The notes beneath the pieces were generated by a model. It ran no database searches. It was not told the origin of the DNA and saw nothing but the letters and a program-made list of their open reading frames with translations. DNA of 64,000 nucleotides from Methylococcales symbiont of Iophon sp. n. MRB-2018 (GTDB lineage: Bacteria; Pseudomonadota; Gammaproteobacteria; Methylococcales; Methylomonadaceae): positions 1 to 64,000 of the forward strand of contig QPIL01000120.1 in assembly GCA_003666325.1 (NCBI GenBank). Direction: 5' to 3'. Shown piece by piece: positions 18,204-26,841 of the stretch; positions within the stretch are counted from its first letter, which is position 1; each line of letters begins with the position of its first letter. Made by a program: the position numbers and the translations under genes.

Positions 18204-18944
18204 ATGCCCAAAAATAAACCTTCAATTCGTCATCGCGGTATATATTTATTGCCTAATCTGTTTACTACAGGAGCCATGTTTGCAGGGTTTTATGCCATGA
18301 CCTCTGCCATAAATGGACGCTTCGAAGTTGCTGCCATCTCTATATTTGTAGCCATGATTTTAGATGGTTTAGACGGACGTGTAGCCAGAATGACAAATAC
18401 CCAGAGTGAATTTGGTATGCAATACGATAGTTTATCCGACATGGTATCATTTGGTGTGGCACCTGCTCTAGTCATGTACTTATGGGCATTTGAAAACATG
18501 GGTAAATTGGGTTTATTTGCTGCCTTTGTTCATACTGCTGGAGGGGCGTTAAGATTAGCTCGATTTAACACTCAAGTTGAAGTGGCTGATAAACGTTATT
18601 TTCAAGGATTACCTAGTCCAGCTGCGGCAGCAATATTGGCTGGTGGATTATGGATAAGTCTGGAATATGGATATGACGTTGAATCGATCAAATATTTAGT
18701 TCTAATTTTAACCATTAGCACTGGCTTGCTAATGGTCAGTAATTTCCGTTATTCCAGTTTTAAAGAAATTGATTTTAAAGGTAGAGTACCTTTTATTGTT
18801 GCCATTATGGTTATGCTAGTCATTGGTTTTGTGATGGCACAAGCGCAAACCATCTTGTTTTTTTTAGCATTGGGTTATGCTATTTCTGGCCCTGTCATTA
18901 CTTTGATAACATTACGGCAAAAACGACAAGATAGAAAAACCTAA
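18204..18944 (+). CDS. pssA: CDP-diacylglycerol--serine O-phosphatidyltransferase
   Basis: Polytopic inner-membrane enzyme that makes phosphatidylserine, the precursor of phosphatidylethanolamine. The CDP-alcohol phosphotransferase motif is DGLDGRVARMTNTQSEFG followed by DSLSD, that is D-G-x2-A-R-x8-G-x3-D-x3-D. The frame is open from 18174, but the ATG at 18204 (MPKNKPSIRHRGIYLLPN) gives the usual N-terminus of this subfamily, which resembles the Bacillus/Methylococcus type rather than the soluble E. coli enzyme. About seven hydrophobic segments follow. Confidence 0.93.
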   Translation: MPKNKPSIRHRGIYLLPNLFTTGAMFAGFYAMTSAINGRFEVAAISIFVAMILDGLDGRVARMTNTQSEFGMQYDSLSDMVSFGVAPALVMYLWAFENMGKLGLFAAFVHTAGGALRLARFNTQVEVADKRYFQGLPSPAAAAILAGGLWISLEYGYDVESIKYLVLILTISTGLLMVSNFRYSSFKEIDFKGRVPFIVAIMVMLVIGFVMAQAQTILFFLALGYAISGPVITLITLRQKRQDRKT

Positions 18945-19129
18945 GCTACCAAACATCAAGGGTAATTCGTTCTTAGGCTAGGCAACTAAACTAAACAAGG
19001 CATTGTTTTGCTATTTGCATCTTTAAACAACCCAGAACGACCCTCATTTTCTTGTCCAGTCCCCCTCAGTATTAGTGGAAATGTTCTCACAATTTTTGAC
19101 TGAGACCGTCAGCCTAATCGAAAATAGCG

Positions 19130-19260
19130 GGTCTATGCCATTTTATAGGGGCACTCAAATTTCAGTTTTCCATTATTTGGCATAAACCCAAATAGCTGCT
19201 GCCCTCAACATAATTTTGATGATAACTCGACATAAATCCCTTGTAGAGTATGCGCATTGC
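19130..19260. repeat. Long inverted repeat, left copy (flanks hppA)
   Basis: About 130 bases starting GGTCTATGCCATTTTATA and ending GTAGAGTATGCGCATTGC. The same sequence occurs inverted at 22090-22222 with only a few mismatches. The two copies enclose hppA. The remaining 18945-19466 intergenic sequence contains no gene I can recognise. Confidence 0.9.
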
Positions 19261-19295
19261 ATACCCTGTATTAATAAAGTATTTATTTTTTTATT

Positions 19296-19372
19296 TCCCC
19301 CTCACCCAAACCCTCTTCCTCTGGAGAGGGCTTAAAAGCCCTCCCTTGCTGGCGAGGGTGGGGTGGGGAGGT
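19296..19372. repeat. Palindromic CCCTCACCC / GAGGGCTTAAAAGCCCTC repeat
   Basis: GAGAGGGCTT-AAAA-GCCCTCCC forms a strong hairpin with outer arms CCCCCTCACCC and GGGTGGGGTGGGGAGG. Half copies occur at about 11829-11865 and 22066-22086. It lies just past the 3' end of hppA and could stop transcription from either side. Confidence 0.7.
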
Positions 19373-19466
19373 TCTAAATAAACCACGCTTATCTTTTATC
19401 TTGGGTCAATTTTCAATTTTACCGTGATGGCAGAAAACTTAAATCAAGCAAAGCTCTATCTTATAA

Positions 19467-21491
19467 TTACAGTAATGGTGCGATTACCAAAGAAACCACA
19501 GCCATTAACTTAACAACAATATTCAAAGCAGGGCCTGAAGTATCCTTAAAAGGGTCACCTACAGTATCACCACAAATAGCCGCCTTATGAACATCTGTTC
19601 CTTTACCACCGTGCGCACCACCTTCAATTAATTTTTTAGCGTTATCCCATGCACCACCAGCATTAGCCATAAATAAAGCCATTAATACACCCGATAGCAA
19701 AGAGCCTGCTAACAAACCGCCTAATGCTTCTTTATTCAATAAAAAACCGACTAAAACAGGTGTAATAATAGTGACCAAACCAGGTAAAACCATTTCACGT
19801 AATGAAGCCTTAGTTGAAATTTCAATACAACGTGCAGAATCAGGAGGAGTAGTACCTTCCATTAATCCTGCGATTTCACGGAATTGACGACGCACTTCCT
19901 CAACCATATCCTGAGCGGCTTTACCAACAGAATCCATAGTCATAGCGGCCACAAGAAATGGCACAGACCCACCGATAAACATACCAATTACCACTAACGG
20001 ATCAAGTAAGTTAATAGCGGTTAAATGTGCAGCAGCGGCATAAGCTGAAAACAAAGCCAAAGCAGTCAATGCAGCTGAACCAATAGCAAAGCCTTTACCA
20101 ACAGCTGCTGTAGTATTTCCAATTGCATCGAGTGAATCAGTAATAGCTCGCGTTTCTGGACCTAACTCTGCCATTTCACTAATGCCACCAGCATTATCTG
20201 CAATTGGACCATAGGCATCAACAGACATAGTGACACCCGTTGTAGCTAACATGCCAACCGCAGCAATACCAATGCCATAAAGTCCAGCGCAAGTGTATGC
20301 AAGGAAAATTGCACAGCAGATACCTAATACAGGTAATACCGTTGAACGCATACCAATACCTAAACCAGCAATGATATTAGTTGCAGGGCCAAATTTAGAC
20401 GCTAATGCGATTTGTTCAACAGGGGCTTTAGATGTGTAGTAATCGGTTACCCGACCAATAAAAATACCCACGATAGTCCCGCCAAGTAGAGCATAGAAAG
20501 GGCCGTTTATAGAAGTCACTTCGCCATCAATAGTAAATTGAATAGCAAAGGCTTGGATAACAATATAAGCAAGTATTAAAAACAATACAGCAGAGATCCA
20601 AGTAACACCTTCTAATGCGTGTGCAGGGTTGATGTTTTTAAGTAAATTCATACAAAACACACCAATCACAGAAGCGACTAGACCGACGATAATTAGCGCA
20701 AGCGGTAACAATAAAGCATTATTTTGCATGGATGGATCAACAAAATTTGTGGCAGCAGCAGCAATAGCAATAGTTGCAATCACAGAACCGACATAAGATT
20801 CAAAAATATCCGCACCCATTCCAGCGGTATCACCGACATTATCACCGACATTATCAGCAATAGTTGCGGGGTTACGCGGATCATCCTCTGGAATATTAGC
20901 CTCTACTTTACCCACCAAATCAGCACCAACATCGGCGGCTTTGGTATAGATACCGCCACCGATACGGGCAAATAAAGCAATAGATGATGCACCCATGGCA
21001 AAACCACTTAATACCGAGTAATTGGCTGCATTTGAAGAATCAATTAATGCGTAAGCAATGGCTACACCGGTTAAACCTAATGACGCTACAGCCAACCCCA
21101 TGACCGAACCGCCGCCAAAAGCCACCATTAATGCTGCCCCTATACCTTCTTTGTTAGCCGCTGCTGACGTACGCACATTGGCTCGTGTAGCTGCTTTCAT
21201 ACCAAAGAAGCCGGCAAACATTGAACAGCCTGCGCCACCTAAAAAGGCATAAGCAGTTTCATGGTTAATCATAAAAAAAATCAGAGCAGCAACCAAGATG
21301 ACAAAGACAGATAAAATTTGGTATTCCGCTTTTAAAAAGACCATGGCACCGTCATGTATAAGCTCGGCAATGTCCTTCATTTTATCGGTGCCAGCATCAT
21401 GTGCCAGAATTTTTCTGTAGATAAGATAGGCGATAATTAATCCAGCGATACCACAATAGGGGCCGATGGATGCAAATAGATCAATGTTCAT
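19467..21491 (-). CDS. hppA: Membrane-bound pyrophosphatase, K+-dependent type
   Basis: Integral membrane ion pump (674 residues, about 15-16 membrane helices) that couples PPi hydrolysis to H+ or Na+ export. The substrate site reads [20 protein letters not shown] (from residue 187) followed by [15 protein letters not shown], and the second acidic cluster is in [20 protein letters not shown]. The motif [10 protein letters not shown] (458-467), with Ala where K+-independent enzymes have Lys, indicates the K+-dependent class. H+ versus Na+ specificity is not decided here. A GAGG site precedes the ATG. The gene is bracketed by 130-bp inverted repeats. Confidence 0.96.
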   Translation of the reverse strand: MNIDLFASIGPYCGIAGLIIAYLIYRKILAHDAGTDKMKDIAELIHDGAMVFLKAEYQILSVFVILVAALIFFMINHETAYAFLGGAGCSMFAGFFGMKAATRANVRTSAAANKEGIGAALMVAFGGGSVMGLAVASLGLTGVAIAYALIDSSNAANYSVLSGFAMGASSIALFARIGGGIYTKAADVGADLVGKVEANIPEDDPRNPATIADNVGDNVGDTAGMGADIFESYVGSVIATIAIAAAATNFVDPSMQNNALLLPLALIIVGLVASVIGVFCMNLLKNINPAHALEGVTWISAVLFLILAYIVIQAFAIQFTIDGEVTSINGPFYALLGGTIVGIFIGRVTDYYTSKAPVEQIALASKFGPATNIIAGLGIGMRSTVLPVLGICCAIFLAYTCAGLYGIGIAAVGMLATTGVTMSVDAYGPIADNAGGISEMAELGPETRAITDSLDAIGNTTAAVGKGFAIGSAALTALALFSAYAAAAHLTAINLLDPLVVIGMFIGGSVPFLVAAMTMDSVGKAAQDMVEEVRRQFREIAGLMEGTTPPDSARCIEISTKASLREMVLPGLVTIITPVLVGFLLNKEALGGLLAGSLLSGVLMALFMANAGGAWDNAKKLIEGGAHGGKGTDVHKAAICGDTVGDPFKDTSGPALNIVVKLMAVVSLVIAPLL

Positions 21492-21742
21492 TCAAACCTC
21501 ACACTCTATTATTAAAGTAGTAGGATAATGCTACAAAAACCATATTTTATCAACCCTGAATTTAGTGTTCTAGGTTTTTTAAGCCCAAACAGCGATTGCA
21601 ATTAAATCTGCCTCTATTAAAGATAAGGCTATCGTTTTATAAAATAAAAAAATAGCGTCATATTACCAACTGTTTTTTTAAGCTGAATCGTTATAAGCAA
21701 TGGGTTTACAAAAAAAACAATATCAGGAATTTAATATGGATA

Positions 21743-22026
21743 AGTGTGGTAATAGAGGTTCCAGTTACTTTAGTCCTGAGTCTTTAGTTCTGGTGCGTGG
21801 GCAGAGATTGTTCCAGACAATCTTACTGCATTTCCACCATCCCTGGCGGGCAAACGCACCCTACTTCTAGCCCCTACATGTCTTCGGGAATGACGTGTAG
21901 TAACAGAGGTTCCAGTTACTTTAGCCCTAAGCCCTAAGTCTTGAGTCTTGAGTCTTGAGTCTTGAGTCTTGAGTCTTGAGTCTTGAGTCTTGAGTCTTGA
22001 GTCTTGAGTCTTGAGTCTTGAGTCTT
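21743..22026. repeat. Composite repeat ending in a heptamer array
   Basis: Fragments of the dispersed element (GTAACAGAGGTTCCAGTTAC twice), an extended GGTGCGTGGGCAG/GGGCAAACGCACC palindrome, then 21920-22026 of tandem CCTAAG/GAGTCTT units (about thirteen GAGTCTT copies). It lies 5' of both hppA (minus) and the DUF2797 gene (plus). Confidence 0.9.
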
Positions 22027-22089
22027 TTTAAGCGTTGACTAAGTAGAGCAATGCAGGAGCTATTGCCGAGAGGGTTGGGTGAGGGGAAT

Positions 22090-22222
22090 GCAATACGTAT
22101 ACTCTACAAGGGATTTATGTCGAATTATCATCAAAATTATGTTGAGGGCAGAAGCTATTTGGGTTTATGCCAAATAATGGAAAACTGAAATTTGAGTGCT
22201 CATATAAAATGGCATAGACCCC
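22090..22222. repeat. Long inverted repeat, right copy (flanks hppA)
   Basis: Reverse complement of 19130-19260. It begins GCAATACGTATACTCTACAAG and ends ATGGCATAGACCC. It ends about 90 bases before the DUF2797 gene. Confidence 0.9.
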
Positions 22223-22314
22223 CAATTTTTAATAGCCATGCCTAATTTGGCAGATTCTAATTTTTTTTATACCGTCAGTGTTAGAATGTAGGTTTTATAG
22301 GGTGTGTAGAAATT

Positions 22315-23136
22315 ATGAAGGTGTTAGGTAATTTAAGAAAAATGCAGGTTGAATTGACTGATCCTGTGCAATATCAATTGCCTTTACTTGATCACTTGGT
22401 TCCTTTGAATTCATTATTGGGTAAAACGGTCAAACTGGTACATACAGGCAAAATTCGTTGTGTGCATTGTGATAGGGAGATTAAGAAAAGTTTTAACCAA
22501 GGTTATTGTTATCCCTGTTTTATCGCTTTAGCACGATGTGACATCTGTATCATGAAACCTGAAACTTGTCATTATGAACAAGGAACTTGTCGAGAACCAA
22601 CTTGGGGGGAAGAATTTTGTTTTCAATCTCACACTGTCTATTTAGCTAATTCGTCAGGGGTTAAAGTGGGTATTACCCGTGATACGCAAATTCCTACCCG
22701 CTGGATTGATCAGGGTGCCATTCAGGCTTTACCTATCTTAAAAGTGAAATCAAGAATTATCTCGGGTTTAATTGAGGTTGCAATTGCTCAGTATGTAAGT
22801 GATAAAACCAGTTGGCAAAGAATGCTAAAAAACTTGGTAGATCCGGTTGATTTAGCGGCAAAAAGAGATCAATTGTTACAGTTGTGTGAAGTGGAGATTA
22901 AGGATGTTATTCAACGCTTTGGAGATGATTCTGTTGAGTATATTACAGACCAGGCGATGATTGATATTAATTTCCCCGTGCAAACTTATCCAGTAAAAGT
23001 CAAATCTTTTAATTTTGATAAAGTGCCAGAAGTCTCTGGGGTATTGCAAGGTATTAAAGGTCAGTATCTATTGTTTGATACTGGTGTAGTCAACATAAGG
23101 AAATTTTCAGGATATGAAGTTGAGTTATTTGTATAG
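22315..23136 (+). CDS. DUF2797 family protein, cysteine-rich
   Basis: A 273-residue cytoplasmic protein of unknown function. The N-terminal half has three CxxC pairs (CVHC 49-52, CYPC 65-68, CDIC 75-78) plus Cys85, Cys92 and Cys102, which probably bind zinc or an iron-sulfur cluster. The following block VYLANSSGVKVGITRDTQIPTRWIDQGA is the signature of DUF2797. The KVGITR...TRW stretch is reminiscent of a GIY-YIG-like fold, but this is only a resemblance. It reads toward ggt with 80 bases between, filled by a repeat. Confidence 0.82.
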   Translation: MKVLGNLRKMQVELTDPVQYQLPLLDHLVPLNSLLGKTVKLVHTGKIRCVHCDREIKKSFNQGYCYPCFIALARCDICIMKPETCHYEQGTCREPTWGEEFCFQSHTVYLANSSGVKVGITRDTQIPTRWIDQGAIQALPILKVKSRIISGLIEVAIAQYVSDKTSWQRMLKNLVDPVDLAAKRDQLLQLCEVEIKDVIQRFGDDSVEYITDQAMIDINFPVQTYPVKVKSFNFDKVPEVSGVLQGIKGQYLLFDTGVVNIRKFSGYEVELFV

Positions 23137-23138
23137 CT

Positions 23139-23243
23139 ACCAAGCGTAATTAATGTAACATTTTTATGGGTCTTTTTTGCCATATTCTGCGTTGTATAAA
23201 ATGTTGTCTAGCTTGCTATGCGCATAATTTATGCTGAGGTCTT
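23139..23243. repeat. Partial palindromic repeat plus a solo MITE end
   Basis: CCAAGCGTAATTAATGTAAC through ATTCTGCGTTGTATAAAATG matches the family of 53659-53820. It is followed at 23229-23243 by TTATGCTGAGGTCTT, the terminal sequence of the other palindromic family (25761-25918). Confidence 0.7.
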
Positions 23244-23277
23244 TATACCTTTAACCGTTAATACAGAGGAAGGTGAT

Positions 23278-24948
23278 ATGTTTTTAAAATATGTAATACA
23301 TTTTGTTTTAGTCTTTTTGTTAAATGTGAATGTATTTGCTTCTGAACAAACAAAAGCAGCCATTGCAACCGCACACCCCTTGGCAACCCAAGTAGGTTTT
23401 GAAATATTACAGCAAGGGGGTAATGCTTTTGATGCTGCGGTGGCTATCAGTGCTACTCTAGCTGTTGTTGAGCCTTCTAGTTCTGGTTTGGGAGGTGGTG
23501 GGTTTTGGTTATTACATAGAGCCAGTGATGGTTTTGAAACCATGTTGGATGGTAGAGAAAAAGCACCTTTAGCAGCACATCACGATATGTTTCTTGATAA
23601 ACAAGGAGATATTATTAAAGACTTATCTAAAAATGGTGTATTAGCTGCTGGAATACCTGGCTTACCAGCTGCTTTAGTGCATTTATCAGAAAAATATGGC
23701 GAGCTTTCACTTGCCCAATCATTAAAACCTGCAATTCACTATGCACAGAATGGCTTTATTATTGGTGAGAAACATAGAAAACTATTAAGCCTTAGATTAG
23801 AAGTATTAAAAAAAAATATTCAGGCAACGCATATATTTCTCAACGACAATAAAGTTCCTAATAAGAAGTCAGTTTTACGACAGGCTGATTTAGCAAATAC
23901 ATTAAAGCAAATAGCGCAATTTGGTAAAAAAGGTTTTTATGCTGGAATAGTTGCTAAACAGTTAATTGAGGGTGTTAGTCATGCAGGTGGTATTTGGTCG
24001 CAACAAGATTTAGATGATTATCATGTTGTGGAAAGGGAGCCGATTAGAGGTGACTATAAAGGGATAAAAATAACCAGTGCGGCATTGCCTTCTTCGGGGG
24101 GTATTGTGTTAGTCGAGGCTTTAAATATTTTAGAAAAATATCCTCTGGATGAATTTAATGTAATCAGGCGAAAGCATATTATCAGCGAGGCACTGCGTAG
24201 AGCATATCATGATCGTGCTCTATATTTGGGGGACAATGATTTTGTTAAAGTACCAGTTAAACAGCTACTTAATAAAGATTATGCGGCTGGTTTAAGAGCC
24301 TCTATAAGAATGGATAAAGCAACCCCCAGTGATTATTTGTCAGCTTCTGTAGTAGCAAAAAGTAGAGGTAAAAACACCACCCATTTTTCAATTATAGACA
24401 GTAAAGGTAATAGGGTTGCTGCAACTTTAAGTGTGAATTATCCTTTTGGTTCTGGTTTTATAGCTACAGGCACGGGGGTTTTACTAAATAATGAAATGGA
24501 TGACTTTGTCAGCAAAGTTGGGGAAATGAATGGTTATGGTTTGGTTGGTGGGGCGGCAAATGCTATTGAACCAGGCAAGAGAATGCTCTCTAGCATGTCG
24601 CCGACCTTTATTGAGGATACTGATAGAGTGGGCGTGTTAGGTACACCGGGTGGTAGTCGAATAATTTCTATGGTGCTATTAGCCATACTAGATTTTGCCA
24701 AAGGGAATGGTCCAGAGTCGTGGCTTTGGGAGCCTAGATTTCATCATCAATATATTCCTGATTTAATCCAGTATGAAAAGGGCGGATTAACAGAGCATGA
24801 AGTACACGGCCTGACTTTATTAGGACATCAGTTAAAAGAAGTTCAATATCGTTATGGCAATATGCAAGCGCTACAGTTTAATAAAACAGATAATAGCTAT
24901 TCAGCTGTTTCAGACCCTAGGGGTGAAGGTACTGCACGGGTTCGATAA
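23278..24948 (+). CDS. ggt: Gamma-glutamyltransferase / glutathione hydrolase
   Basis: Periplasmic N-terminal nucleophile hydrolase that cleaves glutathione or transfers its glutamyl group. The ATG at 23278 follows AGAGGAAGG and starts a signal peptide (hydrophobic to VFA, about residue 21); the frame is open 20 codons further up, but that extension reads through a repeat end. The autocatalytic cleavage site is at NTTHFSI (nucleophile Thr near residue 367), and the oxyanion/Gly loop MLSSMSPTFIED and GTPGGSRI are intact. 556 residues is the family size. With gshA in the same window it completes glutathione turnover. Confidence 0.95.
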   Translation: MFLKYVIHFVLVFLLNVNVFASEQTKAAIATAHPLATQVGFEILQQGGNAFDAAVAISATLAVVEPSSSGLGGGGFWLLHRASDGFETMLDGREKAPLAAHHDMFLDKQGDIIKDLSKNGVLAAGIPGLPAALVHLSEKYGELSLAQSLKPAIHYAQNGFIIGEKHRKLLSLRLEVLKKNIQATHIFLNDNKVPNKKSVLRQADLANTLKQIAQFGKKGFYAGIVAKQLIEGVSHAGGIWSQQDLDDYHVVEREPIRGDYKGIKITSAALPSSGGIVLVEALNILEKYPLDEFNVIRRKHIISEALRRAYHDRALYLGDNDFVKVPVKQLLNKDYAAGLRASIRMDKATPSDYLSASVVAKSRGKNTTHFSIIDSKGNRVAATLSVNYPFGSGFIATGTGVLLNNEMDDFVSKVGEMNGYGLVGGAANAIEPGKRMLSSMSPTFIEDTDRVGVLGTPGGSRIISMVLLAILDFAKGNGPESWLWEPRFHHQYIPDLIQYEKGGLTEHEVHGLTLLGHQLKEVQYRYGNMQALQFNKTDNSYSAVSDPRGEGTARVR

Positions 24949-25073
24949 GTAAGTATCTAAGTGTATTAAATACTGAAACCATTATAGCAAGCACTATTAC
25001 TGAAGTGAGTATTTGGAATACAAATATGAACATATTTTCTTTTAAATGATATTACTTATTACTTTAGTATCCC

Positions 25074-25781
25074 ATGACTTCTAAATTTGTTGATGTATGG
25101 TACGGCGATATTTTATTGGCTAAGGAAGATGAGCCTTATAGCGATAAATATTATTGGTCAGCGCTCAATACACAGGAAAGAGAGAAAGCAGAGACTTTTA
25201 CACGGCAGTTATTACAAAAAAAATTCATAAAAACTAGAGCCAAGTTGAAGAGGATTTTAGCGGTCTATTTGCAAACTGACCCTCAAACACTTGTTCTTGA
25301 GTATACAGAATATGGAAAGCCATATATTAAACAGGATTGTGATATTTATTTTAATTTGTCACATAAGAAAAATAAGTTTGTCATTGCGGTCAGTAATATT
25401 GATGAATTAGGCATAGATATTGAATTATGCAAAGATAGAAAAAATATGTCGGGCATGGTCAAAAAGTGTTTCTCAGAAATAGAGTCGCACTTTTGGTCAT
25501 CCTTAGCTGTAGAGCAACAAACATATATGTTTTACCGGTTTTGGGTTAGGAAAGAAGCCTTTGTCAAAGCCGTAGGGCGCGGTATTGCACTAGGGTTAAA
25601 TCAATGTGTAGTTGACTCAAATAAGCAATCTGGTTTTATAAGTATTCCTTTCGCTTATGGGCAGCCAGAAGATTGGTCAATCATTGATGTTAAACTAGAT
25701 GATGAAGACATCTGTGCTGTGGTATTAAAAACGACAGATAAATTTGAATTTAAACTAATGAGATCTCAGCATAACGCATGA
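25074..25781 (+). CDS. 4'-phosphopantetheinyl transferase (Sfp/AcpT type)
   Basis: Transfers the phosphopantetheine arm of CoA to carrier proteins; 235 residues. Motifs: YGKPYI, FNLSH (93-97), GIDIE (113-117, with Mg ligands) and WVRKEAFVKA (157-166) with the catalytic Glu and Lys. No carrier-protein, NRPS or PKS gene is nearby. The last six codons and the stop (25761-25781) lie inside the left end of a palindromic repeat, so the native C-terminus has been replaced by repeat-encoded residues RSQHNA. The core is complete, so the enzyme should be active. Confidence 0.9.
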   Translation: MTSKFVDVWYGDILLAKEDEPYSDKYYWSALNTQEREKAETFTRQLLQKKFIKTRAKLKRILAVYLQTDPQTLVLEYTEYGKPYIKQDCDIYFNLSHKKNKFVIAVSNIDELGIDIELCKDRKNMSGMVKKCFSEIESHFWSSLAVEQQTYMFYRFWVRKEAFVKAVGRGIALGLNQCVVDSNKQSGFISIPFAYGQPEDWSIIDVKLDDEDICAVVLKTTDKFEFKLMRSQHNA

Positions 25782-25918
25782 ACGGATAAAAAAGGCTAGA
25801 AGTTTTCCAGTTTTCAGCCAAAATAACGTGCAATAGCTTACTATTACACTTGTATTTTGACTAAAACCTGAAAAATTCTATCGTTTTTTTTGTCCGTTCC
25901 AGAGTTATGCTGAGGTCT
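25761..25918. repeat. MITE-like palindromic element, complete copy 1
   Basis: 158 bases with terminal inverted repeats AGATCTCAGCATAAC and GTTATGCTGAGGTCT (14 of 15 match). Subterminal parts are also nearly inverted (AACGGATAAAAAAGGCTAG versus GATAGAATTTTT...GTCCGTT). Too short for a transposase. Second complete copy at 38155-38309; half copy at 6830; solo ends at 1310 and 23229. Confidence 0.85.
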
Positions 25919-26049
25919 TCTAATACCATTTTCAAAAATAAATGATAGCATCTAGCAGCCATTTATTATAAAACAAGGGCAATGATAAAGCGATTTTCTA
26001 CACTGCACTGCTTGTTTTTAATTTACTGATACCTGCCGAAAATTTTCAC

Positions 26050-26706
26050 TTACGAGCCGTTGAACTCGCCACTCATTAAACTAGCTATCGTTTTAAAAAC
26101 AGCTGCAAACATCTCTCTCGTTAATCGTTTAGTTTGTACATTGTAGCGACTACAATGGTATGAATTTACCAGCACTCTACCATCTGGCAATTGATGTTGT
26201 TTGTTATGTCCAAATTTAGCGGTATTTAGTTTTAATCGGTAGGCTTTTAATATGGCCTGATGAGCAATAGTGCCTAAAGCCATAATGACTGCATTCTGTG
26301 GAAGCATTTTTATTTCTTCAGCCAGAAAATAATTACAGTTATTGATTTCTGCTCCTGTTGGCTTATTTTGTGGTGGTAAACATTTGACTGCGTTTGTTAT
26401 CCTACAGTTTTTTAATATTAGCCCATCATCTAATGCTTCAGAATGTTTTTTATTGCTATAGCCAAATTCAAATAATGTTGCATACAAAAGTAGCCCCGCA
26501 TAATCACCCGTAAATGGTCGACCTGTTGCATTTGCTCCGTGCATACCGGGTGCCAACCCTACGATTAAAAGTTGCGCATTGCTATCTCCAAAAGGCGCTA
26601 CAGGGCGTGCATGGTAGTCAGGGTGTTTTTGTTTAACTTCGCATAAGAAATTATCTAGTCTGGTACAGGTCTTACACTCTTGATTAAAAACTTGTTTTGA
26701 AAACAT
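26050..26706 (-). CDS. Uracil-DNA glycosylase, family 5 (UDGb) type
   Basis: Base-excision repair enzyme of 218 residues. The catalytic loop GLAPGMHGANATGRPFTGD (50-68) has the alanine/glycine type seen in family 5 enzymes rather than the Asp or Glu of families 1 and 4. CKTC (11-14) plus further Cys (Cys22, KNCR, VKCLPP) are the presumed 4Fe-4S ligands. The second motif is VNSYHCSRYNVQTKRLT, where the family usually has HPS. Substrates of such enzymes include uracil and other deaminated bases. Stands alone, divergent from nothing; pnp follows on the same strand after a terminator. Confidence 0.85.
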   Translation of the reverse strand: MFSKQVFNQECKTCTRLDNFLCEVKQKHPDYHARPVAPFGDSNAQLLIVGLAPGMHGANATGRPFTGDYAGLLLYATLFEFGYSNKKHSEALDDGLILKNCRITNAVKCLPPQNKPTGAEINNCNYFLAEEIKMLPQNAVIMALGTIAHQAILKAYRLKLNTAKFGHNKQHQLPDGRVLVNSYHCSRYNVQTKRLTREMFAAVFKTIASLMSGEFNGS

Positions 26707-26799
26707 ATTGAACCATTTATTTCAGCTAATGTGGTTTGTAAAAATCGTTTCAAAAATATGCACAGTAATGAAAAATCACTTCCATTTTTCTTTGAACAT

Positions 26800-26826
26800 A
26801 AAAAAAGGCCTTTCGGCCTTTTTTAT
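26800..26826 (-). terminator. Terminator of pnp (bidirectional hairpin)
   Basis: AAAAAAGGCC-TTT-CGGCCTTTTTT: a symmetric stem with A- and T-runs on the two sides, 16 bases beyond the pnp stop on the minus strand. Confidence 0.92.
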
Positions 26827-26841
26827 GAAGGTAAAAAGAAT

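Noticed and set aside
23218..23277. Longer N-terminus of ggt
   Set aside because: It crosses a repeat end and would bury the signal peptide; AGAGGAAGG precedes the ATG at 23278.
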